A stretch of 64,000 bases of DNA, taken from Lentzea cavernae (GTDB taxonomy: Bacteria; Actinomycetota; Actinomycetes; Mycobacteriales; Pseudonocardiaceae). The stretch is taken from the NCBI RefSeq assembly GCF_014653695.1, contig NZ_BNAR01000026.1, positions 40,575-104,574 on the forward strand, read 5' to 3'. How positions within the stretch are numbered: the stretch's first letter is position 1; each line of letters begins with the position of its first letter. The notes beneath the pieces were generated by a model, which saw nothing but the letters and a program-made list of their open reading frames with translations, did not search any database and was not told the DNA's origin. A program made the translations under genes and the position numbers. Below are positions 33,060-41,535 of this stretch, in pieces.

Positions 33060-35042
33060 GTGAACGAGATGGAACTTCCGGAGCTCGCCGCCCGCTGGAT
33101 GCACGCGCTGACGTCCACCGCGTACATCCCGCTTTCCCACGCCGAAATCGAGCAGTCGCTGCTCGACTCGCTGCGCGATCTGCCGGAGTCACCTGAATCG
33201 GTCGCCTATCGATTGGTGTCACTGCACGCAACCGGCCCGGACTCGTTGCGTGCCACGATCGAGGTCCTCTCGCCCACGTTCGACCTACCCCTGCTGGCCC
33301 GGTTGAGCTCCGCGTACGCGCAGGCGATGCGCTCGGACGCGTTCGACCAGCAGGAGCAGATCAAGGTCGCCATCGTGCGGGCCAAGCAACGGGTCGAGCG
33401 CACGCTGAAGGTCAGCCAGGCGCGGTTCCAGGAGGTGTTCGGCTCCGCCGCGCTGGGCATCGCCATCACCGACCTCACCGGCAGGTGCGTCGAGGCGAAC
33501 GACAAGCTCGCCGAGATCGTGGGCCTCGAGACGGGCTGCGACCTCGCCGACCGCGACCTGCGCGACTTCTACCACCCCGACGACCTGGCCGCACTGGGCG
33601 CCTCGTACCGCAAGGTGAGCGAGGGCCGCCTCGACCGGTTCCGAGACCAGCGCAAGCTGATCCGCGCGGACGGCGAGCCCGTGTGGGTGCAGCTCGTCGT
33701 CTCGGTGCTGCGCGACGCGGACGGGGAGCCGACGCACCACGTGACGATGGTCGACGACATCAGCGAGCTGCACCTGTTGCAGCGCAGCCTCGACCACCAG
33801 CTGCTGCACGACTCGCTGACCGGCCTGTCGAACCGCCAGCACTTCGTCTCCCAGGTCGAACGGCAGCTCGGCGGCACCCCGATCACCCTGTACCACCTGG
33901 GGCTGGACGCGTTCTCGGTCGTCAACAACGGCCTGGGCCACGACACCGGCGACAAGCTGCTCAAGATCGTCGCGAACCGCCTGGGCGAGCTCGCCGCGGA
34001 GAAGGAGGCGGTGGTGGCGCGGATCGGCGGCGACGAGTTCGCGTTGATCACGGCCGCGGACAACGTCACCTCGACCATCGAGGAGATCCAGAACGCGCTC
34101 GCCGAACCGACCTTCGTGGACGACCACGGCATCGCGCTGTCGGCCAGCATCGGTGTGGTGGACCGGCCGCCGGCGTTCGCGACGGCGGCCGAGCTCATGC
34201 GGTGCGCCAACGCCGCGCTGCGCCAGGCGAAGGCGCGCGGCAAGCGGCAGTGGGCCCTGCACGACCCGCACGACGACGCCCGCCGTCGCGGCAAGTACGC
34301 GCTCGCCGCCTCCATGCCGGGTGCGTGGGAGCACGGTGAGATCAAGATCGTCTACGCGCCGGTGCACGACCTGGAGACCAGCGAGGTGCTCGGCGCCGTC
34401 GCCCGTCTGCACTGGGACGACCTGAGCCACAACGACACCATGGCGCTCGCGGACTCGACGGGCCTGTCGCTGCCGATCGGCAGGTGGTTGCTGCGCGAGG
34501 CGTGCGCTCAAGCCGCGAGATGGGTCGAGGAATTCGGTGACGGGGCGCCCACGCTGCACATCGCGTTGGGCGCCTTGCAGTCCCGCGACGAGGACCTGGT
34601 CGCCGACGTCAAACGGGCCCTGGACGAGACCGGCCTGCCGCCGGACCGGCTGCGGATCGCCCTCGACATCTCGTCGGTGCTCGCCGGGGACGACAACGCC
34701 CTGGTGCTGCACGACAGCGGCATCGTCACGGCCCTGGACGGGTTCCGCGGCGGCCACGACGAACTGGCAGTGCTGACCGAGTTGCCGGTCCGCTCGGTGA
34801 TCACCCGCGCACCCGCGCCCAGCCCGGACTCCCCGCTGCACCAGGCGATGCGCGCGTTGATCGCGACCGTGCACGGTTTCGGCGTGCGGTTCGGCGTCGA
34901 CGAGGTGCACACCCTCACCGACGCCGAGCACTGGCGCCAGGCCGGTGCGGACGGCGTGATCGGGCTGCTGCCCGCCCTGACCGCCGCCGAGGTCACCGAC
35001 CTCCTCGCTACAGCTGCTTCACGGCCGCCAGGAGCTTCGTGA
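33060..35042 (+). CDS. PAS-GGDEF-degenerate EAL signalling protein
   Basis: This 660-aa protein has an N-terminal helical region (1-110), a PAS domain (about 115-235; FGSAALGIAITDLTGRCVEAN), a GGDEF domain with intact RIGGDEFALI (about 321) and a C-terminal EAL-like domain. The EAL signature is lost: the expected EALLRW reads GAVARLHW, and the downstream catalytic Glu/Asp motifs are not seen, so hydrolysis of c-di-GMP is unlikely while synthesis is possible. It would act in the cytoplasm, with the PAS as input. GTG start at 33060. Its 3' end overlaps the convergent pntB gene by 35 nt. Confidence 0.88.
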   Translation: MNEMELPELAARWMHALTSTAYIPLSHAEIEQSLLDSLRDLPESPESVAYRLVSLHATGPDSLRATIEVLSPTFDLPLLARLSSAYAQAMRSDAFDQQEQIKVAIVRAKQRVERTLKVSQARFQEVFGSAALGIAITDLTGRCVEANDKLAEIVGLETGCDLADRDLRDFYHPDDLAALGASYRKVSEGRLDRFRDQRKLIRADGEPVWVQLVVSVLRDADGEPTHHVTMVDDISELHLLQRSLDHQLLHDSLTGLSNRQHFVSQVERQLGGTPITLYHLGLDAFSVVNNGLGHDTGDKLLKIVANRLGELAAEKEAVVARIGGDEFALITAADNVTSTIEEIQNALAEPTFVDDHGIALSASIGVVDRPPAFATAAELMRCANAALRQAKARGKRQWALHDPHDDARRRGKYALAASMPGAWEHGEIKIVYAPVHDLETSEVLGAVARLHWDDLSHNDTMALADSTGLSLPIGRWLLREACAQAARWVEEFGDGAPTLHIALGALQSRDEDLVADVKRALDETGLPPDRLRIALDISSVLAGDDNALVLHDSGIVTALDGFRGGHDELAVLTELPVRSVITRAPAPSPDSPLHQAMRALIATVHGFGVRFGVDEVHTLTDAEHWRQAGADGVIGLLPALTAAEVTDLLATAASRPPGAS

Positions 35043-36366
35043 GCGAGTCCTTGGCGTCCCCGAACAGCAGGGTCGTCTTCGGGTTGTAGAGCAACTCGTT
35101 GTCCACGCCCGCGAACCCCGGCCGCATCGACCGCTTCATGAACACCACGGACTTCGCGCGGTCCACGTCGAAGATCGGCATGCCGTAGATCGGACTGGCC
35201 GGCTCGTCGCGCGCCCCGGGGTTCACCACGTCGTTCGCCCCGACCACGACGGCCACGTCGACCGACGTGATGCCGGGGTTGACGTCGTCGAGTTCCTTGA
35301 GCTGCTCGTACGGCACGTCCGCCTCGGCCAGCAGCACGTTCATGTGCCCCGGCATCCGCCCCGCCACCGGGTGGATCCCGTACGAGACAGCGACTCCACG
35401 CCGTTCGAGCTGCGACACGAGCTCGCGCACCGCGTGCTGCGCCTGCGCGACGGCGAGCCCGTACCCCGGCACGACGACCACGTTGTTCGCGTACCCCAGC
35501 AGGATCGCGACGTCCTCGACCGTGCCGGACTTGACCGTCCGCTGCTCTTCCCCTTGCGCGACAACGGCCGTCGCCTTGAACGCGCCGAACAGGATGTTCG
35601 CGAGCGACCGCCCCATCGCCTGCGCCATCAACCGGGTCAGGATGGTGCCGGACGCGCCGACGAGCGTGCCCGCGACGATCAGCAGCGTGTTCGCCAGCAC
35701 GTACCCGGACGCCGCGACCGCGAGACCGGTGAACGCGTTGAGCAACGAGATCGCGATCGGCACGTCCGCACCACCGACCGGCAGCACGAACAGCACACCG
35801 AGCGCCAGCCCGACGACCGCCAGCAACCACAGCAGGAACCCGTTCGGCACCGCCATCGTCAAGGCGCACAACGCGACCGACGACACACCGGCCGCGATCG
35901 CCAGCTGCTGGCCGGCGGGCAGGAGCACCGGACGGGTCGTCATCAGCTCCTGCAACTTCAGGAACGTGACCACCGAACCGGAGAAGCTCACCGAGCCGAT
36001 CAGCACCGTCAACACGGTCGCGAGCCGGAACATCACTGTCGTGTCCGGCACCGCGAAGAACTCCGCCAGCGCCACCAGCGCCGCCGCCGCGCCACCGACC
36101 CCGTTGAACAGAGCCACCATCTGCGGGATCGCCGTCATCTTCACCGAGCGCGCGGCCGGAATGCCCACGACGACACCGAGTGCGATGGCGATCAGGATCC
36201 ACAGTCCGTTGTGGACGACGCCGTGCAGGTAGGCGGTGACGACGGCGACCAGCATGCCGAACGCGCCGATGAAGTTGCCGTAGCGCGCGTACTTGGGTGA
36301 GCTCAGGCCTTTGAGCGCCAGGACGAAGCACACCGACGCGACGAGGTACATCAGCTGGACCGTCAT
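35008..36366 (-). CDS. pntB: NAD(P) transhydrogenase subunit beta
   Basis: PntB couples proton entry to hydride transfer from NADH to NADP+. This 452-aa subunit has about nine membrane helices and the NADP-binding domain III with VPGYGLAVAQAQHAVRELV, GIHPVAGRMPGHMNVLLAEA, VVVGANDVVNPGA and the late GMPIFDVDRAKSVVFMKRSM (conserved family landmarks). ATG at 36366 overlaps the pntAB stop (ATGA). It ends the pntAA-pntAB-pntB operon. Confidence 0.95.
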   Translation of the reverse strand: MTVQLMYLVASVCFVLALKGLSSPKYARYGNFIGAFGMLVAVVTAYLHGVVHNGLWILIAIALGVVVGIPAARSVKMTAIPQMVALFNGVGGAAAALVALAEFFAVPDTTVMFRLATVLTVLIGSVSFSGSVVTFLKLQELMTTRPVLLPAGQQLAIAAGVSSVALCALTMAVPNGFLLWLLAVVGLALGVLFVLPVGGADVPIAISLLNAFTGLAVAASGYVLANTLLIVAGTLVGASGTILTRLMAQAMGRSLANILFGAFKATAVVAQGEEQRTVKSGTVEDVAILLGYANNVVVVPGYGLAVAQAQHAVRELVSQLERRGVAVSYGIHPVAGRMPGHMNVLLAEADVPYEQLKELDDVNPGITSVDVAVVVGANDVVNPGARDEPASPIYGMPIFDVDRAKSVVFMKRSMRPGFAGVDNELLYNPKTTLLFGDAKDSLTKLLAAVKQL

Positions 36367-36629
36367 CTCTTGAACATCTCCAGCATCCGGTCCGTCACCA
36401 CGAACCCGCCGACCACGTTCACGGTCGCCAGGAACACCGCCACCAGCCCCAGCACGAGCTCCAGCGTGCTCTCGGCGGACCCCGTGATCAGGATCGCGCC
36501 GACCAGGATCACCCCGTGGATGGCGTTCGCACCGGACATCAGCGGCGTGTGCAGGATCGTGGACACCTTCGAGACCACCTCGAAGCCCACGAACACGGCC
36601 AGCACGAAGATCGTCAGCAGGTCGATCAC
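36363..36629 (-). CDS. pntAB: NAD(P) transhydrogenase subunit alpha, membrane part
   Basis: This 88-aa subunit has three helices (LLTIFVLAVFVGFEVVSKV, AIHGVILVGAILITG, LVLGLVAVFLATVNVVGGF) and the ending VTDRMLEMFKR, standard for the split alpha2 subunit. GTG at 36629 is the start: AAGGAG lies 5 nt upstream and it overlaps the pntAA stop (GTGA). A longer frame back to 36668 is just the end of pntAA read out of phase. Confidence 0.93.
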   Translation of the reverse strand: MIDLLTIFVLAVFVGFEVVSKVSTILHTPLMSGANAIHGVILVGAILITGSAESTLELVLGLVAVFLATVNVVGGFVVTDRMLEMFKR

Positions 36630-37732
36630 GGCGACTCCTTGCGGATCTGACCGTCGTGGGTGAGGCAACAGCCGTCGAGCACCTCGTCGGTGAGGTCCGG
36701 CGCCACCGCCCCGTCCGCGATCATCAGCTTGAGCAGGTTCAGCACGTTGCGCGAGTAGAGCTTGCTCGCGTGCACCGGCATGGACGACGGCAGGTTGAGC
36801 GCGCCGTGCACCAGCACGTCACCGACCCAGGTCTCCTGCCCCGCAACGGATCCGGCGTAGTTGCCGCCGGACTCCGCGGCCAGGTCGACCAGCACGGAAC
36901 CGGGCGCCATGGCCTTGAGCATGTCCGTCGTGACGAGGACAGGCGCCTTGCGGCCGGGGATGGCGGCCGTGGTGATCACGACGTCGGACGCCGCCACGTG
37001 CTCGCCGACGAGTTCTCGCTGGCGTTCCAGGAACTCCTCGGACTGCACGGACGCGTAGACGCCGGACTGCGTCTCCAGTTCGAGCTCGAGGAACTTCGCA
37101 CCGAGGCTGCGCACCTCCTCCCCCGCCGCCTTGCGCACGTCGTACGCTTCGACGACGGCGCCGAGCCTGCGCGCCGTCGCGATCGCCTGCAGGCCCGCGA
37201 CCCCCGCGCCCAGCACGAGCACCTTCGCCGGCGGCACGGTGCCGGCGGCGGTGGTGAACATGGGCAGGAAGCGCGGTAGCCGTTCGGCGGCGACCAGGAC
37301 GGCACGGTAACCCGCCACCAGCGCCTGCGACGACAGGGCGTCCGCGCTCTGGGCGCGGGTGACGCGGGGCAGCAGGTCGAAGCTGAACGACGTCACCCGG
37401 CGGTCGCGGTAGACCTCCAGGAGTTCTCGTTCACCGGCCGGCTGGAGGAAGCTGATGGTGACGGCGCCCGGTTTCAAGGCGGAGGCCTGGTCGACGGTCA
37501 ACGGCTGCACGGACACGACGACGTCGGATTCCGGCGTCGGGTCCTCGGGCGTCACCGTCGCCCCGGCCGCGCGGTACGCGGCGTCGAGGGCGTGGGCGTG
37601 GCGCCCGGCGCCTTCCTGTACGTGCACGGTCAGTCCAGCGTCGACCAGCGACGACACCGTTTCCGGTACGCAGGCGACTCGGCGCTCGGCGGGCCGCGAC
37701 TCTGCGGGGGTTCCCACTTTCACCGTACGCAC
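36626..37732 (-). CDS. pntAA: NAD(P) transhydrogenase subunit alpha, NAD-binding part
   Basis: This 368-aa soluble subunit binds NAD(H). Landmarks are the alanine-dehydrogenase-like N-terminus (GTPAESRPAERRVACVPETV), the Rossmann motif VLVLGAGVAGLQAIATARRLG and VEAYDVRKAAGEEVRSLGA. GTG start at 37732. It is first in the operon; the tnpB element lies just upstream in the divergent direction, so the pnt promoter must sit within about 37733-37800. Confidence 0.94.
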   Translation of the reverse strand: MRTVKVGTPAESRPAERRVACVPETVSSLVDAGLTVHVQEGAGRHAHALDAAYRAAGATVTPEDPTPESDVVVSVQPLTVDQASALKPGAVTISFLQPAGERELLEVYRDRRVTSFSFDLLPRVTRAQSADALSSQALVAGYRAVLVAAERLPRFLPMFTTAAGTVPPAKVLVLGAGVAGLQAIATARRLGAVVEAYDVRKAAGEEVRSLGAKFLELELETQSGVYASVQSEEFLERQRELVGEHVAASDVVITTAAIPGRKAPVLVTTDMLKAMAPGSVLVDLAAESGGNYAGSVAGQETWVGDVLVHGALNLPSSMPVHASKLYSRNVLNLLKLMIADGAVAPDLTDEVLDGCCLTHDGQIRKESP

Positions 37733-37827
37733 GTTACGCGATCAAAGGTGACCTGGGCCACATCACAATTGACCGAAGGCTTCCAGCCTCAGCGTGGACA
37801 AATGCAATGGCCGATCACCCGATGGTG

Positions 37828-37843
37828 TCGAACACAGGTTCGA
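37828..37843 (+). promoter_or_regulatory. Perfect LexA (SOS) box upstream of tnpB
   Basis: TCGAAC-ACAG-GTTCGA matches exactly the gram-positive/actinobacterial SOS consensus (GAACN4GTTC with flanking TC/GA). It is followed directly by TAGAAT (37844-37849), a good -10 hexamer, so LexA bound here would cover the promoter of tnpB. The palindrome could instead be a left-end recognition hairpin. Confidence 0.7.
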
Positions 37844-37872
37844 TAGAATCCCATATGGCAGAGGAGGCGATT

Positions 37873-39063
37873 GTGGTCCGGTATTCCTACCGGCTGCGCT
37901 TGTCGTCGTCGGCTCTCTGTGGGCTGGTAGCGGAGTGGGATCGCTGTCGGTGGGTGTGGAACCAGTGCGTCGCGGGGTCACGTGAGACTCATCGGCACAA
38001 CCTCGAGAAACCCGGCGATCCGCGCACGTGTGGTCCGGCGCAATTGGACAAACTCCTGACGAGTTGGCGTGCTGTGCATCCGTGGTTGCGGGCAGGGTCG
38101 TCGGTTGCGCAGCAGCAGGTCATCCGGGATTTCGGTGTGTCGCGTGCAAAGGCCCTCAAGGACTTGCGGGAGCGGGTGCCGCAGCGGCGGCGTGCTGGAA
38201 TGCCGCGGTTCAAGAAGCGGTCGCTGGCCGAGCCGACGCTCAACTACACCCAGCGCGGGTTCCGGTTGCGTGACGGTGTGCTCCGCCTGGCGGGCGGAAT
38301 CGTGGTGCGACCGGTGTGGTCGCGGGAGTTGCCCGCCGTGCCGTCGTCAGTGCGCGTGTACCGCGACAGCCTCGGCCAGTGGTACTGCTCCTTCGTCGTC
38401 GAGACGCAAGTCCACGCCTTGCCCGAGACCGGCCGGGTCATCGGTGTCGACTGGGGCGTGAAGGAACTCGCCACCACCACGAGCGACGCGCATGACCTGC
38501 CGCACCCTGAACACGGCAAGAGCGCCTCGGCTGGTCTGGCGAAGTATCAGCGGATGATGTCCCGCCGCCGCCCGGCCCAGGGCCGGCCAGGCTCGAAGGG
38601 CTACCGACACGCCAGGCGGCAGGCGGCGAAGATCCAGAAGAAGGCCGCCCTGCGCCGGCAGGACACCGGCCGCAAGTGGGCCAAGCAGGTTGTTCGCGAC
38701 CATGACTTGCTCGCCGTGGAGGACTTCCGGCCGAAATTTCTGGCGAAGTCCACGATGGCCCGCAAAGCCGCGGACGCCGCGATCGGCGCCACCAAACGTG
38801 AGTTGATCGCGATGGCCCGCAAGCACGGCCGGAACCTGCGACTGGTGGACCCGAAACACACAACGATGGATTGCGCGGCATGCGGTGCGAGAACCAAGCA
38901 CGCATTGCCGCTGTCCGAACGCACCTACACCTGCACGTCGTGCGGGGCCATGTCCCCCAGGGACAAGAACTCCGCGGCGGTGATGCTGGTCCGGGCAGGT
39001 TTGAACCCGGTCGGCGCTGACGGCACAAGACCTGGTCGTCCGCCGGACGACCAGGCGGCCTGA
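37873..39063 (+). CDS. tnpB: RNA-guided endonuclease TnpB
   Basis: This 396-aa Cas12f-like nuclease has an N-terminal wedge/REC region and a RuvC core with intact acidic residues Asp193 (GVDWGVKE), Glu283 (LAVEDF) and Asp364 (SPRDKNSA). The zinc finger is Cys334/337 (CAAC) and Cys354/357 (CTSC). Start is GTG 37873, since GAGGAGG lies 5 nt upstream; an ATG at 37856 is out of frame and the longer frame from 37807 has no signal. It would use an omega-RNA from its 3' end. It is preceded by an SOS box. Without tnpA, mobility needs a transposase from elsewhere. Confidence 0.9.
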   Translation: MVRYSYRLRLSSSALCGLVAEWDRCRWVWNQCVAGSRETHRHNLEKPGDPRTCGPAQLDKLLTSWRAVHPWLRAGSSVAQQQVIRDFGVSRAKALKDLRERVPQRRRAGMPRFKKRSLAEPTLNYTQRGFRLRDGVLRLAGGIVVRPVWSRELPAVPSSVRVYRDSLGQWYCSFVVETQVHALPETGRVIGVDWGVKELATTTSDAHDLPHPEHGKSASAGLAKYQRMMSRRRPAQGRPGSKGYRHARRQAAKIQKKAALRRQDTGRKWAKQVVRDHDLLAVEDFRPKFLAKSTMARKAADAAIGATKRELIAMARKHGRNLRLVDPKHTTMDCAACGARTKHALPLSERTYTCTSCGAMSPRDKNSAAVMLVRAGLNPVGADGTRPGRPPDDQAA

Positions 39064-39122
39064 GCCGAGAATCCCCACACTGCCGTGCAGGGCGGGGAGC
39101 ATTCAAAGTTGCCAGAGCACCG
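39064..39122 (+). ncRNA. Candidate omega-RNA 3' part and guide
   Basis: The conserved right end (39064-39106) has GAATCCCC pairing loosely with GGGGAGCATTC, the usual 3' scaffold of TnpB omega-RNAs. The transcript probably begins inside tnpB. The next 16 nt (39107-39122, AGTTGCCAGAGCACCG) would be the guide and correspond to the permease 3' region, that is, the empty insertion site. Confidence 0.45.
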
Positions 39123-40173
39123 CACCGGCGAGCGTCAGGCACCCCGCCAGCCCAACCGCGGGCACGACGCGCTTACCGAGCGTCCACGCACTGGCGTTGG
39201 CGATCGCGTAGTAGAGCAGCACGCAGAACGAGCTGAACACGATCGCACGAGTGACGTCGAAAGCGAGCACCAACGCGATCGCCACGACCGCGGTGACCAC
39301 CTCGGCCCAGCGCAGGTCCGCCATGAACCCCGGCAACCTGCGGTCGCGCGCCATCGCGAGCGCGGTCCGGCTCACCCCGAGCTGCAGCGACAGCAGCGAA
39401 CCGAGCGCCGCGAGACAGGCGGCGATCCGGATCACGGGCGCGAGAGAAGGCGACACGTCAGCGAGCGTCGACACGGCCAGATCGCTGCCCAACGCGTTCA
39501 GCGCCACCACAGCCACCACCGCGTATACGACCAGGGTGATCGCCAACGAGATGACGACGGCACGGGGAATCGTCCGTGCGGGTTCTCGCACCTCCTCTCC
39601 CAAAGTCGCAATGCGCGCGTAGCCGGCGAACGCGAAGAAGAGCAGCGCGGCGGCGGGAAGGATTCCTGAGGGCAGGAACTCCGCCGGCTGCACGGCGTCA
39701 CGAGCGGTGAAGACGGTCGACGCCAACACGAGCAGAACGACGACGACGATGACCCGGGTGACCAGTGCGGACTTCTGGACACCGGTCAGGTTCAGCACGG
39801 TCAGTGCCACGATCGCCGCCACCGCAACGGGTTTCGGCGCACCGACGTAGGTGCCGACCGTCAGCGCCATGGCCGCGCACGACGCCGTCTTGCCGAGCAC
39901 GAACGCCCAGCCGGCCAGGTCGCCCCACAGGCGCCCGAGGCGTTCGCGGCCGTAGACGTACGTGCCGCCGGACTGCGGGTGGCGGGCCGCGAGCCAGGCG
40001 CTCGACAACGCGTTGCAGCAGGCGATCACGCCCGCGATCACGAGACTCACCAGCAACGCGGACCCGGCCGCCGCCGCGGCCGGGGCGAACACCGCGAACA
40101 CCCCGGCACCGATCATCGAGCCGAGCCCGACGAACACGGCGTCGGTCAACTTCAGACTGCGGGTGAGCTGCAC
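39103..40173 (-). CDS. APC-family amino acid permease, C-terminus truncated by the TnpB element
   Basis: This 356-aa transporter has the APC first-helix motif VGLGSMIGAGVFAVFAPAA and about eleven helices. The last visible segment, LAGCLTLAGAVLWQL, stops where a final helix would continue, and its TGA stop (39103-39105) lies in the terminal ATTCAA of the TnpB element, so the native end was cut off. GTG 40173 is the start. It begins 4 nt after the nitric oxide synthase stop, which suggests one operon; arginine or citrulline transport is a guess from that context. Activity without the last helix is uncertain. Confidence 0.8.
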   Translation of the reverse strand: MQLTRSLKLTDAVFVGLGSMIGAGVFAVFAPAAAAAGSALLVSLVIAGVIACCNALSSAWLAARHPQSGGTYVYGRERLGRLWGDLAGWAFVLGKTASCAAMALTVGTYVGAPKPVAVAAIVALTVLNLTGVQKSALVTRVIVVVVLLVLASTVFTARDAVQPAEFLPSGILPAAALLFFAFAGYARIATLGEEVREPARTIPRAVVISLAITLVVYAVVAVVALNALGSDLAVSTLADVSPSLAPVIRIAACLAALGSLLSLQLGVSRTALAMARDRRLPGFMADLRWAEVVTAVVAIALVLAFDVTRAIVFSSFCVLLYYAIANASAWTLGKRVVPAVGLAGCLTLAGAVLWQL

Positions 40174-40177
40174 CCGG

Positions 40178-41353
40178 TCAGTGTGGAACAGGGCATCCGG
40201 TGGGCTTCGAAGCGGGGAAGAAGTTCGGCAGCAGTTCACCGGAGTCGTAGTAGCGGTGGTACACCGGCGTCAGCCCGCCCGACACGGGCGGCACGATCCA
40301 GGACCAGTCGGCGGGGCAGGAACGACCGGCGGCCTCCTCCTTCTCCAGGTGCGTCAGGAACCTCTGCGACTCCGTGTGGTGGTCCGTGATCGTGACCCCG
40401 GCTTCGGTGAACGAGTGCAGGACGGCGCGGTTGAGCTCCACCAGGGCTCGGTCGCGCCACAACGTCGCCTCCGACGACATGTCCAGGCCCATTCGCTTGG
40501 CGAGGTACGGCAGCAGGTCGTAGCGGTCGTGGTCGGCCAGGTTGCGGGCGCCGATCTCGGTGCCCATGTACCAGCCGTTGAACGGCGCCGACGGGTAGTC
40601 GATGCCGCCGACGCGCAGGCGCATGTTGCTGATGGCGGGGACGGCGTGCCACTTCACGCCGAGCTTCCCGAGCCACGGGAAGTCGGGGTGCGACAACGGG
40701 ACTTCCAGCACCGCGTCGGCGGGGAGGTCGACCATCGCGGTGTCGTGGCCCTTGCAGGACACCATCAGCGGCAGCACGTCGAACGGGCCGCGCGTGGCCG
40801 GCGGTTTCCAGCCGCGCTTGAGCGCGAGCTCGGTGAGCGCGAGGTTCCGCGCGTCGCCGAGCACTCCGCCGTCGGAGCCGCGGTAGGCCGCGTAGCGGAT
40901 GATCTGCTCGTTGAGGATCTGCGGTGCGTGCGTGCCGGGTTCGGCGGGGGCGAAGACCGTGATGACGGGCCGGATCTTGCCCTTGTTCGTGGCCACGCGG
41001 AGGTGTTCGACGCAGTCCTTCGCCACGTCGGCGGGGGCGGACACCTCGCGTTGGTCGCGCACTTTCAAGCTCCGCCAGTAAAGGCGGCCGATGCAGCGGG
41101 AGCTGTTGCGCCAGGCGACGCGGGCGCCGAAGGTCAGTTCGGCCGCGGTGTGGCGGTAGGTGCCGGTCGCGGCGATCTCCGCGTGCACCTCGGCGAGCCT
41201 GGCCTCGACCGGACCGAGCTCCGGGTGTTCGGCGTGGTGCTGGCGGACGAAGTCCTCGGCCTCGGCGATGTCGATCTCGCCGGTGTTCTCGACCTGCGCC
41301 GGGGGAAGCGCCGAGAGGGAACGGGGCAACACATCAGTCGGGACGGGGGTCAT
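40178..41353 (-). CDS. nos: Nitric oxide synthase oxygenase
   Basis: This 391-aa bacterial NOS oxidises L-arginine to NO and citrulline on a heme-thiolate centre, taking electrons from a cellular reductase since no reductase domain is fused. The heme ligand is Cys87 in WRNSSRCIGR, and the arginine-binding glutamate is in FNGWYMGTEIGARNL. The C-terminus SGGLTPVYHRYYD and WSWIVPP form the pterin/dimer region. The N-terminus is about 30-40 residues longer than Bacillus NOS. ATG at 41353. The permease follows at 4 nt. No nitrated-product pathway (thaxtomin-type) is in the window. Confidence 0.95.
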   Translation of the reverse strand: MTPVPTDVLPRSLSALPPAQVENTGEIDIAEAEDFVRQHHAEHPELGPVEARLAEVHAEIAATGTYRHTAAELTFGARVAWRNSSRCIGRLYWRSLKVRDQREVSAPADVAKDCVEHLRVATNKGKIRPVITVFAPAEPGTHAPQILNEQIIRYAAYRGSDGGVLGDARNLALTELALKRGWKPPATRGPFDVLPLMVSCKGHDTAMVDLPADAVLEVPLSHPDFPWLGKLGVKWHAVPAISNMRLRVGGIDYPSAPFNGWYMGTEIGARNLADHDRYDLLPYLAKRMGLDMSSEATLWRDRALVELNRAVLHSFTEAGVTITDHHTESQRFLTHLEKEEAAGRSCPADWSWIVPPVSGGLTPVYHRYYDSGELLPNFFPASKPTGCPVPH

Positions 41354-41535
41354 GGCGAGCGACCGTAGTTGCGCTTTCGTGGAGCGGAAACCGCCTGTCG
41401 TATTACGCCATCTGGATCACTGGACCGCGTCCGGTACGCACAGCAAGTACTTGATACCGCAATCGAGTGACAAAGGGTGGGACAAAGAGTGGTTTTCGTC
41501 TGTTATCTCACCGAGATCAAACATTGACCGGCAAG

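Larger units (their letters stand above)
37801..39106 (+). mobile_element. TnpB-only IS200/IS605-type element
   Basis: The element carries tnpB but no tnpA transposase. The right end is recognisable: after the tnpB stop comes GAATCCCC (39069-39076) and GGGCGGGGAGCATTCAA (39091-39107), the typical stem and terminal motif of actinobacterial TnpB elements. The left end is uncertain and I place it between 37745 and 37830. The right end abuts and truncates the minus-strand permease gene, whose stop codon lies inside the element. Confidence 0.7.

Noticed and set aside
40178..41353. Thaxtomin-type nitration cluster
   Set aside because: NOS is present, but no TxtE-like P450 or NRPS gene is adjacent; the P450s in the window have other partners.
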